From positions 1 to 7,195 of the forward strand of contig CAAGMF010000128.1 of assembly GCA_900770895.1 (NCBI GenBank): a DNA stretch of 7,195 bases. Direction: 5' to 3'. A program made the position numbers and the translations under genes. Below are positions 5,853 through 7,195 of this stretch, piece by piece (within the stretch, counting starts at the first letter, position 1; each line of letters begins with the position of its first letter). This stretch comes from an uncultured Mitsuokella sp. (GTDB taxonomy: Bacteria; Bacillota; Negativicutes; Selenomonadales; Selenomonadaceae). The notes under the pieces are model-generated. The model was not told the DNA's origin. It was given only the letters and a program-made list of their open reading frames with translations, and made no database searches.

Positions 5853-6911
5853 ATGAGACGCTACACTTCATTGCTGTTGACGGCTTTCATCCTGCTGATT
5901 ATCGTGCTGGCAGGGTCGGCGTATCTGGCGGGGGCAGGTCAGGAGAATGTGGAGCAGCCGCAGCATACTATAAGGGTATATACCACGCTGCCAGCGGAGA
6001 CGGCATCCATTCTGGCAGATGGCTATGCGAGTAACCATGACACACATATAGATTTCGTATCGCTGTCGTCCGATGAGATCATCGGACGTCTGAAGGAGCA
6101 GGTGCAGAGCGGCAAGGATGATGGCGAAGCCGCCATGATACTGGCGGACAGCCGTACGCTGGAGCGGGCGGCCGCTCTGGGGTATCTCGTGCCCTACATA
6201 TCAGAGGCCGGTGACCAGGTGGCACCGAATTTCCGTCAGGAAAGCGGCTACTGGGTCGGCGTGTTCTATGACCCGATCGTATTCTGCGTGAACAGCGATT
6301 ATCTGCGCATGCAGAGTGATATGCCGGATACGTGGACGGCGCTGGCCAAGCGCTCGGAGGCGCGCATCGGCATCACGGATTTCCTGGCAGCGGATGCGTC
6401 AGCAAACCTGTTCTGCAGCATGGTCGCGCAGTTCGGCGATACCGCTACCTATGATATATGGCGGGACCTGCATCCGCGCGTCGTGCAGTATGCGAGATAC
6501 CTCTCCAATCCGGTGCGTCAGGCCGGCATGGGGGAGGTCGATATCGCCATAGCGGTAGAGAGCGAGGCACTGCGCTATATCCATGACGGCTATCCGCTGC
6601 GCATCGTCTATCCGGCCGATGGGACTGCGGCAATCATTACCGGTACCGGGATAGCCTATCGGGCGAAGCCGTCAGACAGGGAGCAGGCGCAGCAGTTCGC
6701 TGACTGGCTGCTGACGGATGAGGCGCAGCTCGTGCTCCAGGTGAAGGACCAGTTCCTGGTGCCGACGAATCCAGCGACTATGGCCTACATGTCATTCGCC
6801 GGCAAGAATATCGTGTTGTTCGATCAGCCCGAGGCTGTCAATTTCAGCCAGCAACAGCGTCATGACCTGCTCGACCGCTGGGTGAAAGAAATCAGATTTC
6901 AATCCACATGA
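5853..6911 (+). CDS. ABC-type extracytoplasmic substrate-binding protein, iron-binding-like
   Basis: The 352-residue protein resembles type 2 periplasmic binding proteins of the ferric iron (AfuA/FutA-like) class. It opens the mature part with a short strand (TIRVYTTLPAETASILADGY, 39-58), followed by VSLSSDEIIGRLKEQ and ILADSRTLERAAALGYLVPY. A hinge-like segment GYWVGVFYDPIVFCVNSDYL spans 132-151, and the end reads AQQFADWLLTDEAQLVLQ and FLVPTNP. Residues 1-28 form a signal peptide or anchor (MRRYTSLLLTAFILLIIVLAG) with possible cleavage after AGA. There is no lipobox cysteine, which fits a soluble periplasmic protein in a diderm or an uncleaved anchor. No permease or ATPase gene adjoins it: cheV ends upstream behind a terminator and rimO follows. 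AGGAG lies 13 nt before the ATG, a long spacing, but no other start codon fits. The ligand cannot be read from the sequence; iron is only the family default. Confidence 0.8.
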   Translation: MRRYTSLLLTAFILLIIVLAGSAYLAGAGQENVEQPQHTIRVYTTLPAETASILADGYASNHDTHIDFVSLSSDEIIGRLKEQVQSGKDDGEAAMILADSRTLERAAALGYLVPYISEAGDQVAPNFRQESGYWVGVFYDPIVFCVNSDYLRMQSDMPDTWTALAKRSEARIGITDFLAADASANLFCSMVAQFGDTATYDIWRDLHPRVVQYARYLSNPVRQAGMGEVDIAIAVESEALRYIHDGYPLRIVYPADGTAAIITGTGIAYRAKPSDREQAQQFADWLLTDEAQLVLQVKDQFLVPTNPATMAYMSFAGKNIVLFDQPEAVNFSQQQRHDLLDRWVKEIRFQST

Positions 6912-6992
6912 TCGAGCTCGTCGTGTTCCGGAAGATGCCGACATAGATTGAAAAAACAGTAATGTGTATATATTTACGGGGGTAAGTGAAAA

Positions 6993-7195
6993 TTGAAAGC
7001 AGGGTTTATCAGTCTGGGATGCTCCAAGAATCTGGTTGATACGGAGGTCATGCTGGGCATCTTGCAGGAACATGGCATAGAGCTGACGAATCAGCCGTCA
7101 GAGGCTGATATATTGATCGTCAATACCTGCGCCTTCATCCAGTCGGCCAAGGAAGAATCGATAACGACGGTCCTCAATATGGCTGATTATAAGGA
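6993..7195 (+). CDS. rimO: Ribosomal protein S12 methylthiotransferase RimO, N-terminal part (3' truncated by window)
   Basis: RimO is a radical SAM enzyme with two iron-sulfur clusters that adds a methylthio group to an aspartate of ribosomal protein S12. Only 67 codons of about 440 are present, covering the start of the UPF0004 domain. Seen motifs are ISLGCSKNLVDTEVMLG (residues 6-22, first cluster cysteine C10) and DILIVNTCAFIQSAKEESI (39-57, second cluster cysteine C46). The GCSKNxVD form and the CAFI sequence point to RimO rather than the tRNA enzyme MiaB. The start is TTG at 6993, with GGGGG 10 nt upstream and no in-frame ATG before the conserved strand. The third cluster cysteine and the radical SAM and TRAM domains lie outside the window. 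The 81-nt gap before it contains no clear terminator or promoter. Confidence 0.94.
   Translation, partial: MKAGFISLGCSKNLVDTEVMLGILQEHGIELTNQPSEADILIVNTCAFIQSAKEESITTVLNMADYK

Noticed and set aside
6948..6976. Possible rimO promoter (TTGAAA with TATATT or TATTTA)
   Set aside because: Spacing or -10 match is poor in every register, and transcription would start within the ribosome binding site.
1..7195. Defence island, mobile element, CRISPR or novel multi-gene system
   Set aside because: All substantial frames are conserved core genes on one strand with uniform codon use; no transposase, repeats or unusual gene cluster was seen.

Overview
The window reads as chromosomal housekeeping sequence from a GC-rich, motile, low-spore or non-sporulating Firmicute of the Negativicutes type. 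Selenomonas or a close relative is the best guess. This rests on gene order (proA, nadD, yqeK, LCP, rsfS), the protein sequences, a chemotaxis gene, and a sigma-H-like promoter in a GC-rich genome. It is an inference; no rRNA or other marker gene is present. All convincing genes lie on the + strand. The long minus-strand open frames look like GC-driven shadows of the real genes.

Region 1 (about 1-4577) is a tightly packed run with no visible internal terminator. It holds the 3' part of proA (proline synthesis), a small unrecognised membrane protein overlapping the proA stop, nadD (NAD synthesis), yqeK (HD-domain Ap4A hydrolase) overlapping nadD by 4 nt, a LytR-CpsA-Psr (LCP) envelope protein, rsfS (ribosomal silencing factor) and a cvfB-like S1-domain RNA-binding protein. 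The nadD-yqeK-rsfS association is widespread in Firmicutes and links cofactor and nucleotide housekeeping to ribosome control. The LCP protein has lost the Arg-Asp pair normally found in its active-site loop.

Region 2 (4578-5739) is a self-contained cheV unit. A strong match to the sigma-H consensus lies upstream, then comes the CheW-receiver fusion gene cheV, then a long hairpin with a T-rich tail that should end the transcript.

Region 3 (5740-6911) is a separate unit. A good sigma-A promoter (TTGCCG, 17 bp, TATAAT) with a small palindrome next to the -10 drives an ABC-type extracytoplasmic binding protein of the iron-binding-like class. No permease or ATPase gene is next to it.

Region 4 (6993-7195) is the 5' end of rimO, which thiomethylates ribosomal protein S12; it runs off the window.

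No mobile element, CRISPR array, tRNA, rRNA or riboswitch was recognised, and no stretch over 300 bases lacks a gene. I found no evidence of a new multi-gene system. The points most worth checking are the sigma-H-type promoter of cheV, the altered LCP active site, the orphan binding protein and the small membrane protein.
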